Source: a virus. From it: a stretch of 64,000 nt of DNA. A model generated the notes under the pieces. That model saw only the letters and a list, made by a program, of their open reading frames with translations. It searched no databases and was not told the DNA's origin. The stretch covers positions 18,118-82,117 of IMG/VR virus record IMGVR_UViG_3300027749_000082; one strand, written 5' to 3'. The position numbers were made by a program, and so were the translations under genes. Positions 26,303 through 35,112 of the stretch are shown here, piece after piece (position 1 is the first letter of the stretch; each line of letters opens with the position of its first letter).

Positions 26303-27499
26303 TTAAAATAAAGATAATACACCCGTATTTATCTTATTACCGAAATCCGGAGACGCCATCATATTACCTATATCCGCTAGTAAGCCTGTAAAGGTAATTG
26401 ATACTACATACGCTTCAGGTATTGGTGCTGTAATAGTTGTACCTGCACGATCATTACTTGGAATAGCAACCGGTAAAATACGCTTTGTGCCTTGAAACTC
26501 TACAGACATATTACTTATATAACAGTAAGGCATAGATTTAATGCCTGGTATAGAGAGTGTATATATCTTTGGTGGTAATATTCTTGAAAATGAAGTTCTA
26601 TATGGTTTATTCTGATACGCTAGCATCCATAACAGTTCATAATTTTGTTGATATGGTAATACTGAACTATCACCAGGGTTATACGTGTTAAGTAGTGGAA
26701 ACTTAATAGTGATAGATTCACCTTCAGAAGGATATTGAAAATATCTAGGCTTTTCAATAAAGGTACCAGGTTGTAGTACATTAAGTGTTGCAGCTGCTTG
26801 ATCTACAGATGTTTCAACCAATTCCATATATTTTTTCGAGATCAAGGGTCGTTCTTGACTTTGACTACCCCATGAATTAGTTACAGTCATTGTATCACTG
26901 CCGAAGTAAGGCAATATATATCTAAACCCTGTTTTCTTAGTCAGATATATACCTATATATGACTTTAAAGTACTCTTCGAATAACTTAGTAAGCTTTGAT
27001 CATCAAAAGATGATACAAGTTTTTGAAGCTTTGATTGTAGAGCTTTCATTGTAGATTCAAAACTTGAACCAGTAGCTGTACTACCTAAACTTGAGCTTAT
27101 TAGTGTAGTAATATACGTAATTATTTTATTACTACTTTCTTTATCTAAATTATTTGTTGATCCTCCTATACCATTTATAAACGATGTAACATAATATAAA
27201 GCGGAGGAAATAAGTGAATTCGTTTCCTGTGATCTCTCTGTAAGAAATACACAAGGAATTGATGGTAATACACCTTTTTTAGGAGATACTGTCCAAACAA
27301 AATCACCTCTAACATCTATTATACCTGTAGGACTCTTCGGATGTAATATAACATTACCGTTTGTATTATTTACAGTGCCAATATTAGCTAATGATGGTGC
27401 AGAAATTAACCCACCTATAACATCTATACCACCTATACTAAGAAGATTGGTTGTAAGAGTGTTAGATGTATAAGAGTATAAAGATGTAGGTGTAGACAT
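26303..27499 (-). CDS. Baseplate-tube junction protein (gp48-position)
   Basis: 398 residues (T4 gp48 is 364). The C-terminal third (YQQNYELLWMLAYQNKPYRT, IPGIKSMPYCYISNMSVEF, IPEAYVVSITFTGLLADIGN) resembles the tube-fold part of tail-tube-initiator proteins, where a long beta strand ends in A-Y-x-V-x-I-T-x-x-G-L. The N-terminal part contains a Ser-rich helical insert (80-180). It lies next to the tape measure gene, as gp48 lies next to gp29 in T4. Assignment is by order and fold impression, not a diagnostic motif. Confidence 0.5.
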   Translation of the reverse strand: MSTPTSLYSYTSNTLTTNLLSIGGIDVIGGLISAPSLANIGTVNNTNGNVILHPKSPTGIIDVRGDFVWTVSPKKGVLPSIPCVFLTERSQETNSLISSALYYVTSFINGIGGSTNNLDKESSNKIITYITTLISSSLGSTATGSSFESTMKALQSKLQKLVSSFDDQSLLSYSKSTLKSYIGIYLTKKTGFRYILPYFGSDTMTVTNSWGSQSQERPLISKKYMELVETSVDQAAATLNVLQPGTFIEKPRYFQYPSEGESITIKFPLLNTYNPGDSSVLPYQQNYELLWMLAYQNKPYRTSFSRILPPKIYTLSIPGIKSMPYCYISNMSVEFQGTKRILPVAIPSNDRAGTTITAPIPEAYVVSITFTGLLADIGNMMASPDFGNKINTGVLSLF

Positions 27500-27515
27500 A
27501 TAGTTCTGTTAGGTG

Positions 27516-29144
27516 TTATGCTAATAAAGTCTGATTATTATAATCAGTTCTGTAGTTTTCAGGTGATGGGGTATTATATGAGTTAAAAGAGGCTCCAGAG
27601 CCACCACCTACTGGTTTTCTTACAAGTTGAACAAGTAATTCAATCATTGTATCTTGACGTTTAATCTGTTCAGATAATGCAGCTTTAGCAAACTTATTAT
27701 ATTCAGCAGTATTAGATACAAGTGTCTGCATATTATTATCACCGGTTGTGGTTAACGTGCCAGAGATTTCACTATTAACCTTCTTTTGTGTGCCTAATAG
27801 GTTCCACAATGCTTCGTTAATGTTATTAATATTTTTAATGGTCTTATCTACATCAAGATTGCCTAATATATTAAAATCTTTAACAGCTGCTAATTCTTTA
27901 AGAGCATTTGTTAGTTTTTCTATACCAGGTGCAGCTTTACCGAGTTCTATTATCTTATCAAACGGACTTTTTGCACCAAATAGTGAACCAATACCATCTA
28001 TTATACTACTAAAAAGACTACCACTACTAAACACTGCTAATCCCGCTCCTATAGCAGCTAAAGCTGGTCCTACAGCTAGCAAGACACTTACTGGCATATC
28101 TTTAAGCTTTACTAAAGAATCTGCAATTTTATCAAGAGCTGGCGCTGCAAGATTAGCTGCATATGCGAATGGTATAAGGGCAATACCAAGTAATCCAAGT
28201 GCAATAGCACCCATACCTATTAATTCAGGAATTGGTCCAGCACCTGCGACACCACCAATAACACCTAACCCAACTATAGCAGCACCAGCTATCTTCAAAA
28301 CTTTCCAATCCATTTTAGCAAACGGTTCTACAGCTTTTGATATACCCCATAATGCAGCATCCATAAGACCAAGCCCTAATGCGCCTAATGCAATATCTTT
28401 AAAGTTACTACCTATAAGTTTTCCTGCTACTCCTAATGCTGTTATAGCAACTCCTGCTTTTCCTAATGTCTCCCACCCTATACCTTCAAAAGGTTTAAGC
28501 CCCTTATCTACAAGAAATTCTAAAGCAACGGTAGTTGCACCTATACCAGCTGCTAGCTTAATCAAATTCCAACCTAATCCTTTAACCCCTTTATTAAGCA
28601 TATAAATGGTTAATATTGTACCACCTACTACAACACCAATTTTAAGTATAGTCTTCCAGTCTAAATTTTTGAAGGTAGTCATAACACTATCTATTAGACC
28701 ACCTACTACACCTTTTATTTTTTCTTTTAATTCTTTCGGTAGTAATGACCACCCAAAAACACCAAGAGCTGCAGCTCCGAGAGCGCCCAACATTGTTTTA
28801 ACAAAGTCACCCTTGTTGTCTTTTATATTACTAACCGCACTAACAACTCTATCTTTCATAGAACCTAAGGCTCTTATTGGTGTAATTGTCGACACTCTTT
28901 TAGCTACCGTGTCTTGCGCATACTTTCCTATCTCAACAATTTTACCAAATTCTTCTCCAAAGATTTTAGCTATTTTTCTAAGTCTGGATTGTTCATCAGA
29001 AGTTAAATTTGATTTAACTCTATTTTCTTCGTTATTAATAACACTAGAAGAATTAGCAGATTTTGAGTCTACACCTTTTGGCTCTGTTCTCCCTCTTAGG
29101 AGTGCAGACATAGTTTCTAAAACACCTAATTTATCATTAGCCAC
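27516..29144 (-). CDS. Tail tape measure protein
   Basis: 542 residues from GTG 29144 (T4 gp29 is 590). The GTG is chosen because an AATAAATA motif ends exactly 5 nt before it; the overlapping ATG at 29146 is out of frame. The charged N-terminal coil is followed by hydrophobic Gly/Ala/Leu-rich segments (100-370), as in tape measures that sit in the tube and help DNA pass the membrane. Three blocks repeat about every 60-70 residues: DWKTILKIGVVVGGT, GWETLGKAGVAITALGV and DWKVLKIAGAAIVGLGV. The long plus-strand open frames opposite it are not genes. Confidence 0.75.
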   Translation of the reverse strand: MANDKLGVLETMSALLRGRTEPKGVDSKSANSSSVINNEENRVKSNLTSDEQSRLRKIAKIFGEEFGKIVEIGKYAQDTVAKRVSTITPIRALGSMKDRVVSAVSNIKDNKGDFVKTMLGALGAAALGVFGWSLLPKELKEKIKGVVGGLIDSVMTTFKNLDWKTILKIGVVVGGTILTIYMLNKGVKGLGWNLIKLAAGIGATTVALEFLVDKGLKPFEGIGWETLGKAGVAITALGVAGKLIGSNFKDIALGALGLGLMDAALWGISKAVEPFAKMDWKVLKIAGAAIVGLGVIGGVAGAGPIPELIGMGAIALGLLGIALIPFAYAANLAAPALDKIADSLVKLKDMPVSVLLAVGPALAAIGAGLAVFSSGSLFSSIIDGIGSLFGAKSPFDKIIELGKAAPGIEKLTNALKELAAVKDFNILGNLDVDKTIKNINNINEALWNLLGTQKKVNSEISGTLTTTGDNNMQTLVSNTAEYNKFAKAALSEQIKRQDTMIELLVQLVRKPVGGGSGASFNSYNTPSPENYRTDYNNQTLLA

Positions 29145-29149
29145 ATAGT

Positions 29150-29157
29150 TATTTATT
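29150..29157 (-). promoter_or_regulatory. Late promoter motif AATAAATA
   Basis: It ends exactly 5 nt before the GTG start of the tape measure gene and decides that start. It overlaps the stop codon of the upstream gene. Confidence 0.5.
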
Positions 29158-29887
29158 CACCGGCTAAAAAGCCAGCGTCTATATTTAACTTAGTACCGTC
29201 GCTGAATGTAAAGAACTCTTGTTCATACTCCTTATATTTTGCAATAAAGTCAAGTAACATATTATTAAGTTTGAGAGGTAGGTTTTCAACAATATTTTTT
29301 CTATCGTAAATACCATGCTCACCAAAATTAATGATAGAATCCTCTATTTGTATTGTTTGTATAAATTTTATTAGTTCATATACTAATAAAATACTAATAG
29401 AACCACCAATTTTTTTATCGTCTGCAGCAAGCTTGGATATCTCAGAAATACTCTTTTCTGTAATTTTTGAATCTTCTATAAGTGTTGGTATCTTTACTTT
29501 AACCCTAATACCTTTATATTCAAACTCTTGCTCCTCTACATACTTAAACTTAAAAGGTGGTAGACTATCGAGAGAATAATCAATACTGTTAATAGTTACT
29601 TTATCACCGTTAATTTGACGTCTAATATCTAAAAGAATCTTACTTCTATCGTAATGTTTAAAAGCAATATCTTCAGTAGAATTTTCCTTAACGATATCAT
29701 TAAAAATCTTAGTTGAGAGTATAGTACCTTCAACACCTTCGAGAATAGTCTTAATTACATCTCTTTGTTGTTTAACAGAAAATGATTTAAAGGGAATTTT
29801 CTTATTAATAGACGGTACATATACATCTACAAACTCGTTATCATTAAATTGTTTAAGTTCATCCAAAAAAGACTTAACATCACTCAT
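29153..29887 (-). CDS. Probable baseplate hub/assembly protein (gp26/gp51 region)
   Basis: 244 residues, charged, with a beta N-terminus (FVDVYVPSINKKIPFKSFSV) followed by helices; it ends in FFTFSDGTKLNIDAGFLAGE. In T4-like phages a pair of small hub-assembly proteins (gp26, gp51) accompanies the tape measure; this gene and its upstream neighbour occupy that place. Similarity is by general pattern ('K-Q-Q-R-D-V-I-K-T-I' and so on) and not certain. A one-mismatch motif AGTAAATA (29893-29900) ends exactly 5 nt before the ATG. Confidence 0.45.
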   Translation of the reverse strand: MSDVKSFLDELKQFNDNEFVDVYVPSINKKIPFKSFSVKQQRDVIKTILEGVEGTILSTKIFNDIVKENSTEDIAFKHYDRSKILLDIRRQINGDKVTINSIDYSLDSLPPFKFKYVEEQEFEYKGIRVKVKIPTLIEDSKITEKSISEISKLAADDKKIGGSISILLVYELIKFIQTIQIEDSIINFGEHGIYDRKNIVENLPLKLNNMLLDFIAKYKEYEQEFFTFSDGTKLNIDAGFLAGE

Positions 29888-29895
29888 AAATGTAT

Positions 29896-30723
29896 TTACT
29901 CACGCTTCTTGCTTTGCAACTCCTTATTTTGATCATCAATATCCTTATTATATATGTTAATTAATACTCGTGTATCAAGAGGTGTAAGATCAAAAAACGT
30001 ATCACCTGATATAGAAAGTCTATTTGAAAAAACATATAATAATTCGAAAAAGTTTTTTAACCCTGTTGAGAAAATCATCATAATAAAATTCATAAACTCA
30101 TTTGAAATTATATTTGTATTAATACCTTCTATATTAAAAGCTTCATTATGCTCTATAATTACAAAATCCTGTAATTGTTTAGAAATCTGAGTTATATACT
30201 TATTAATATGTGGAAATAGTAAGTTTGGGATAGTAGCTAAAACTTTTTCTTTTTCTTGTTCTGTTAATTCAGCAAAATTGAGTACATTATCTTTAAATTT
30301 AATAGTTCTTATTATACTTGAATATATATCATCAATACTCTTAAAATACAGAGTATTCGGTAACCCTAAATCAACTGTAAAATCTTGTACGTTTATTGTT
30401 TGCTCAAAATCATTTTGAAAACAATCAATTTTTTCAAGTATTGTAGATATACCGTAATTTACCGTACCGTTGGTATTTGAAAATAATAAATCAGGATCTA
30501 TAAAAAGCATTCGTATAGTTAATAGAATATAGAACTTATCTATAATATCTAAAAACTTAAGGTCACCCTTAAAAATAATGAAATTAAATAAATCATTTAA
30601 TCCCTCAATATCTGCATTCTCGCAATACTTTAGTATAGTTAAATAATCCTTATTCTTTAACTCCTCTAACCGTATACGTTTACCGCTTGGTAATTGAATT
30701 TTAATTTTAAAGCCGTGGCTCAT
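29896..30723 (-). CDS. Probable baseplate hub subunit (gp26-like region)
   Basis: 275 residues. The start MSHGFKIKIQLPSGKRIRLE then LKNKDYLTILKYCENADIEG is a recognisable pattern of T4-like baseplate hub proteins ('ubiquitin-like' beta strands then a helix-rich 'K-x-Y-L-x-I-x-K' segment). The remainder is helical and Ile/Phe/Asn-rich. It overlaps the tube-like gene upstream by 4 nt, so it is translated with it. A chaperone or hub core role is inferred. Confidence 0.5.
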   Translation of the reverse strand: MSHGFKIKIQLPSGKRIRLEELKNKDYLTILKYCENADIEGLNDLFNFIIFKGDLKFLDIIDKFYILLTIRMLFIDPDLLFSNTNGTVNYGISTILEKIDCFQNDFEQTINVQDFTVDLGLPNTLYFKSIDDIYSSIIRTIKFKDNVLNFAELTEQEKEKVLATIPNLLFPHINKYITQISKQLQDFVIIEHNEAFNIEGINTNIISNEFMNFIMMIFSTGLKNFFELLYVFSNRLSISGDTFFDLTPLDTRVLINIYNKDIDDQNKELQSKKRE

Positions 30724-31424
30724 ACTACAGGTATAGTATAGTAACGACTAAAAGCAAATCCAACTGTCTTACTAACTTCCGCAAAACTAATATCAGAATA
30801 ATTTAATTCATCACCGCTAACTTGGTGAGGTATAGCATCCTCAAAAATAAGTGCTTTTCTATGCTGAAAGACTGGTAACCCACCTTGACCCGGTTTAGCG
30901 CGGGTATAGTAGTTAACCATTATATTACATTTTATATCTTCTTTACCATCTTCTATAAGACCCTTATATGATGCAGCTATAATCCAAGGTCTTATAAAAT
31001 TGTCAATAATATCTAAATTAGTTTCGATAAATGTAATAGATAATCCGTTACTTGCACCGTAACCATTTCTGTCTCCACTAATATAACCTGGTAAAAATCC
31101 TCCAACATTATCAAGTGAAGAGTTACTTACATTATATGCATCATTAGGTAAAGCAACATTTTGTGCAAACATATAACCATAATAACTGTTTGGATCTGAT
31201 TGATAATCAAACAACCCACTTACAACCGGCCATTTATTAGGTCCTTCATAACGTGCGAGTATGGAGGAGATATTAGCTCCTATATCGCTCATAGTATTAG
31301 CAGCAAACAAGCTAGCCGCTGCTGCACCCCGTGGAAAGAAAGATATCGTCCAAAGAAACTTAAGTGGAACATCATTAGCCCACTCGTTCTGTAGACTGAT
31401 CCGTAATGGAATTGATCCAGTCAC
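30720..31424 (-). CDS. Tail tube-like protein (tube/baseplate or tube-terminator type)
   Basis: 234 residues starting at GTG (31424). The opening beta strands (PLRISLQNEWANDVPLKFLW then TISFFPRGAA) and the late G-L-S-I-T-F-I-E-T segment followed by IRPWIIAASYKGLIEDG match the tail-tube fold, in which a loop-rich N-terminal strand pair precedes a central helix. T4-like phages have several tube-fold paralogs (gp19, gp48, gp54). Lying just downstream of the main tube gene, this one may cap or start the tube. Confidence 0.5.
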   Translation of the reverse strand: MTGSIPLRISLQNEWANDVPLKFLWTISFFPRGAAAASLFAANTMSDIGANISSILARYEGPNKWPVVSGLFDYQSDPNSYYGYMFAQNVALPNDAYNVSNSSLDNVGGFLPGYISGDRNGYGASNGLSITFIETNLDIIDNFIRPWIIAASYKGLIEDGKEDIKCNIMVNYYTRAKPGQGGLPVFQHRKALIFEDAIPHQVSGDELNYSDISFAEVSKTVGFAFSRYYTIPVV

Positions 31425-31437
31425 TTATGTTTAGTTT

Positions 31438-31989
31438 TTATTGAGCAACAGGAGGATTAGTATAGTAGTGGTAAGCAATTGTAGCTGTAACGTCTACAGT
31501 TTGACCAGTACCTGCAGCTATTGAATATGAGATATTCTCAATATTTCTTATAGAAGCTCCAACAAGCTTATACGAACTAATTGGCTTAAGATCCTTATCT
31601 AATTGCGCTAATGTAATATAGTGTGTTTGATCTGGTGTACCATATTGACCTGTAGAAGTACTATCGTCAAATAATGCTCTTGAAGCAGTTTCAAAGTAAT
31701 TTCTAAGGCTACTAGCTGCATCAAGATAGAATACAATTTGATAACCTTCAGAACCTGGATATGTAACACCACCTGGAACATTAATGTTTAATCCCATATA
31801 AGGTACAGCAACATTACTAATATTTCTACCTGGAAGAGCAGCTGTCTTAGCATAGATTAATTGACCTTCTGTCATCGCAGGAACACCAGCAAGATTTAAC
31901 TCAGTTACTCTAAAAAGGAAATCTCTAGAGAAATCTCTATCTGCTGCTGTTTTATAGAAGTTTTGGATATTTTGGTTTACGCCGGCCAT
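31438..31989 (-). CDS. gp19: Major tail tube protein, gp19-like
   Basis: 183 residues (T4 gp19 is 163). The tube-protein pattern is visible: RDFLFRVTELNLAGVPAMTE, LIYAKTAALPGRNISNVAVP (the P-G-R ... V-P-Y-M-G-L region), then LRNYFETASRALFDD and a final V-D-V-T-A-T-I-A-Y-H-Y strand. It follows the sheath gene on the minus strand, as in T4, but has its own late motif CATAAATA 5 nt before the ATG, and a strong terminator separates it from the sheath gene. Separate promoters would suit different copy numbers. Confidence 0.8.
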   Translation of the reverse strand: MAGVNQNIQNFYKTAADRDFSRDFLFRVTELNLAGVPAMTEGQLIYAKTAALPGRNISNVAVPYMGLNINVPGGVTYPGSEGYQIVFYLDAASSLRNYFETASRALFDDSTSTGQYGTPDQTHYITLAQLDKDLKPISSYKLVGASIRNIENISYSIAAGTGQTVDVTATIAYHYYTNPPVAQ

Positions 31990-31994
31990 ATTAA

Positions 31995-32002
31995 TATTTA
32001 TG
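31995..32002 (-). promoter_or_regulatory. Late promoter motif CATAAATA
   Basis: It ends exactly 5 nt before the tube gene ATG (spacer TTAAT) and lies just downstream of the sheath terminator. Confidence 0.65.
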
Positions 32003-32021
32003 TAACCTGATATAGAAATAC

Positions 32022-32051
32022 AAAAAAAAGCCGGTTGTTTCCAACCGGCTT
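32022..32051 (-). terminator. Intrinsic terminator of the sheath gene
   Basis: On the minus strand, a 10-bp perfect stem (AAGCCGGTTG with its complement, arms 32028-32037 and 32042-32051) around a 4-nt loop is followed by a run of Ts. It lies 21 nt past the sheath stop codon. The high-GC stem stands out in this AT-rich genome. Confidence 0.9.
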
Positions 32052-32072
32052 AATTATTTTAACTACTTTTTA

Positions 32073-34505
32073 TTAACCACCAATTAACTCTTGGAAGTTG
32101 GTATCGGTGCGAGTTGCGTAAAAATTTATTAAGATAAATTCAGCAGACTTAACAGGCTTTAAGTAAATATCTACTACTAATTCATTGTTATCGATAACAT
32201 CACCAGTGTTGTTACGGCTATCACATACAATAAGGTAATCATAAAGACCATCTGATTGTTTAACTCTCTCAAAGAAAGGTGTAAGTGTATTAACGACACG
32301 AGTTCTTGTGAATAGTGTATTATTCTCAAATAAGAAGTATCTCATTACGTCTCTCGTAGCTTTTTCTAAGTATAAGAAGCTTCTACGAACGTTAATTCTA
32401 TCGAAAGCACTTGGCTTTTTAAGAAGTGTCTTTTGACCGTATACAACAATACCTTGATCAGGTACACGTGTTACAGGATTAAAGTTAAACTTATAGAACT
32501 CATCACGCTGTCTTTGGTTAGGTGAAAGAGCAACATCAAGCGCATCATTAATTACACCGCGTGAATAACCAGCAGGCGCTGCCCATGGTCCTTGATCTGT
32601 ATCTGTTGATGCCATTCTCGCTGCTGCAAATCCTGAAGAAGGTACATAAATGTATAAGCCACTATATGCATCATATACTTTCATATAATTTGCAAATACA
32701 CCTGCATACGACGTATTAGTATTTTCAAATTGATGTCTAAGAGGCCAGTAAATGTGTTGTGAGAAGTTAAGACCAGGTATATTAATAACCTTTGTATCTT
32801 TACCTGTTACAAATATTTGACGAATAGGGTCAGCGATAAAGAATATATCACCTCTACCACCATCTTTTACTGGTCCGCAGAATGTATTAAATTGATTAAA
32901 GATTGTAGTGTAACTATCTCTTGCATTTGTAATAGTTAGATCATTTGATGTTCTAAGAGCTTCAATATCAGGAGCAGTCTTTGTATCATCAAAGTAAGTG
33001 AGACCAGTAGCACAAACTGTTGTCCATATAGTACCAAGACCACCTTCTGCTATAATATCGATATTAAAAAGCTGATCATTTCTAACACGCTCTAAAGCAC
33101 GACTAATCTTATCTGGTATATTACCAACACTCTTTGAGCTAATCTTAACAGCACCGTAAGCACCAAGCGGGAATAACGCATCACCGTAGCCAATTCCTGT
33201 AGCTGCTTGGAACTGCGCATATGTAACGCCGAAAGGAGCGTATGCTGCTTGTGCAGTTGAGAGTGCTGATGCAGAAAGACCAGATACAAGTAAGGTAGCA
33301 GTATATGTATTATTAATTGCTGATAATGAATTAACTAATTGTGTTGAAATAACACGTACCTTCTTTGACGGTGTACCATCTGGATTGAGTTGTATACCAT
33401 TGAAGTAATCGGAAATATATGGATTAACTAATAATTCAAGATTTCTCGAACCATTCTCAACATTTTCAAGGAAAAAGTTAACCGGCTTGCCACCGTTTTC
33501 ACTATTAATTTGTCTAGCATAGCCAATTGAACCATTATAACCTTCTTCGATAATATAATCTAAAGTTGTTGAATCATTAGCAAATACTGATTGTCTTAAT
33601 TTAAAGATACCAACATTAAGTGTATCGTCAAAGAATCTTGTACCAATATCATAATTAGTAATTTTTTCTTCCATCACTTGCGATACTGTATTAGTAGCAG
33701 GATTATTTCCATAAGCAGGTGTTGCTGTTAAGGAGAAAGCTAATCGGGATTTCGGAATACTATTATAAGCTGTAAGACCAGAAGTACCAGCAGACTGTGT
33801 AACAGTATAAGCAGTTTGAATACTATCATAATTAGAAGCAGGGTTAATATTTGTATTATCTGCTAAACCAACATAATAACCTTGATACTTACCGTCAATT
33901 GTTGTTTGTCCAGAATTGATTGCTATTACAGCAGCACCTGAAAGACTCTGTAGAGAGTTGAATGTTGTTAGTGCACTATTACTCCATTGCGAGAATAACG
34001 TACCGTTAACAAGGTTTGTGTAATCTGTTTGTGAGATATTAAACTGCGTTGGTTGTCCAAGCAAATATGTAGCACCTGATGCTCCTAAATAAGTAGTAGA
34101 AATATTAGTTGCAGATAATGTACCTGTACCGGAGAGTGGTGTGTTAGCACCAATACCTGATATAGCATTTGCAGCTACGATAGCTGGGTAAGCGAGAACA
34201 GATATAGAAGAACCAAATCCTTCACCTGTACCGTCACCATAAGGTAATCTGTTAATAAGTACATTAGCAGATGAATTAAGTGTTGCTTTTACAGTATGAT
34301 AGCAATATCTTTCTGCTGGTGTCTTTGGATTTCCGTAAATAGATTCAAATTCTGAAATGCTTCCTACGCTTAAAACCTCATCTGTTGGACCTTGATCTGT
34401 ATAACCTGTAATATAAACGGTTGTGCCGGCAGGTGTTGGTACTCTTAGAGATAAATCATTTTCCCTAATTTCAACACCTGGTGATTGGATTGTTCTTTTC
34501 GCCAT
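32073..34505 (-). CDS. gp18: Tail sheath protein, gp18-like
   Basis: 810 residues (T4 gp18 is 659). The N-terminus AKRTIQSPGVEIRENDLSLR and the C-terminal KFNFNPVTRVPDQGIVVYGQ, INVRRSFLYLEKATRDVMRY and VDIYLKPVKSAEFILINFYA strands are the sheath signature, the last being the donor strand of the sheath mesh. The extra length lies in the middle (residues about 90-300 and 380-460), where sheaths carry variable protruding domains. The sheath contracts around the tube to drive it through the cell envelope. It is expressed from TATAAATA and closed by its own terminator, so it is a single-gene unit. Confidence 0.95.
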   Translation of the reverse strand: MAKRTIQSPGVEIRENDLSLRVPTPAGTTVYITGYTDQGPTDEVLSVGSISEFESIYGNPKTPAERYCYHTVKATLNSSANVLINRLPYGDGTGEGFGSSISVLAYPAIVAANAISGIGANTPLSGTGTLSATNISTTYLGASGATYLLGQPTQFNISQTDYTNLVNGTLFSQWSNSALTTFNSLQSLSGAAVIAINSGQTTIDGKYQGYYVGLADNTNINPASNYDSIQTAYTVTQSAGTSGLTAYNSIPKSRLAFSLTATPAYGNNPATNTVSQVMEEKITNYDIGTRFFDDTLNVGIFKLRQSVFANDSTTLDYIIEEGYNGSIGYARQINSENGGKPVNFFLENVENGSRNLELLVNPYISDYFNGIQLNPDGTPSKKVRVISTQLVNSLSAINNTYTATLLVSGLSASALSTAQAAYAPFGVTYAQFQAATGIGYGDALFPLGAYGAVKISSKSVGNIPDKISRALERVRNDQLFNIDIIAEGGLGTIWTTVCATGLTYFDDTKTAPDIEALRTSNDLTITNARDSYTTIFNQFNTFCGPVKDGGRGDIFFIADPIRQIFVTGKDTKVINIPGLNFSQHIYWPLRHQFENTNTSYAGVFANYMKVYDAYSGLYIYVPSSGFAAARMASTDTDQGPWAAPAGYSRGVINDALDVALSPNQRQRDEFYKFNFNPVTRVPDQGIVVYGQKTLLKKPSAFDRINVRRSFLYLEKATRDVMRYFLFENNTLFTRTRVVNTLTPFFERVKQSDGLYDYLIVCDSRNNTGDVIDNNELVVDIYLKPVKSAEFILINFYATRTDTNFQELIGG

Positions 34506-34510
34506 ATAAG

Positions 34511-34518
34511 TATTTATA
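34511..34518 (-). promoter_or_regulatory. Late promoter motif TATAAATA
   Basis: Perfect consensus, ending exactly 5 nt before the sheath gene ATG (spacer CTTAT). This is the best-placed example in the window: a highly expressed late gene with its own terminator. Confidence 0.8.
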
Positions 34519-34536
34519 CTTTTTAAGTATAAATTT

Positions 34537-35112
34537 TCAGCTTAAAAGCGATGTATGCAGCTGAGAGTAAACAAAGGTAAAGGATGATTCGATTTCTCCA
34601 TCTTCTCTATAGTTATAATTAATACCTCCTAAATCAGTAGGAAAAGCTTTAGTGTAAATAAATTTAATTTTTTCGTTATTATACTCATCAAGCCCGTATA
34701 TTGTTAGGTCTGTTTGATAATCCTTAAATCTGTCATCTTGAACAAGACCTGAACTATCATATACACCTGTATATTCGTCGTGAAGTAAATTAATCCATTT
34801 ATAAATCGTCCAATAATTATTATATTGGTTATCTATTGTAAAATTAACCGTTACCGGGGGGTAAGGATTTTTACTGTGTGTAGAATTATAAAGAGTACTA
34901 CCAGAATATCTTATTTCTAACGCTGGTACAGTAATTGCAGGTACAACAGTTCCATATATAGAAAGCTGCATTGAATCTTGTATAACAGTAGCGTTATTAC
35001 GTTCATCGTGCTTATTAATTTTCTTTAGTGCATTAGGCAACTGAAAGACAAGTCTAAACTTATCAACATGTGACTTATTAAGAACTGATTGTGTATATTG
35101 ATTAGTGGCCAT
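34537..35112 (-). CDS. Tail tube-fold protein next to terminase
   Basis: 191 residues from ATG 35112 (MATNQYTQSV); the start upstream at 35184 lies inside the terminase gene and is less likely. The tube fold is well marked: FRLVFQLPNALKKI, then SMQLSIYGTVVPAITVPALE, IRYSGSTLYNSTHS, YPPVTVNFTIDNQYNNYWTI and FPTDLGGINYNYREDGEIES. The terminase stop overlaps its start by 11 nt. It could be a second tube protein, a tube terminator (gp3 or gp15 region) or a minor tail completion protein; the fold is clear, the exact position in the tail is not. Confidence 0.7.
   Translation of the reverse strand: MATNQYTQSVLNKSHVDKFRLVFQLPNALKKINKHDERNNATVIQDSMQLSIYGTVVPAITVPALEIRYSGSTLYNSTHSKNPYPPVTVNFTIDNQYNNYWTIYKWINLLHDEYTGVYDSSGLVQDDRFKDYQTDLTIYGLDEYNNEKIKFIYTKAFPTDLGGINYNYREDGEIESSFTFVYSQLHTSLLS

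Noticed and set aside
27748-29148. Two long plus-strand open frames (285 and 180 residues) opposite the tape measure gene
   Set aside because: They are antisense to a clear tape measure frame; their Pro/Ala/Ser-rich text mirrors the Gly/Ala/Leu codons of the real gene, and neither has a promoter motif.
32022-32051. Terminator hairpin read as a plus-strand terminator
   Set aside because: Only the minus strand has the T-run after the stem; the plus strand follows with TAATTATTTT, and no plus-strand gene ends there.
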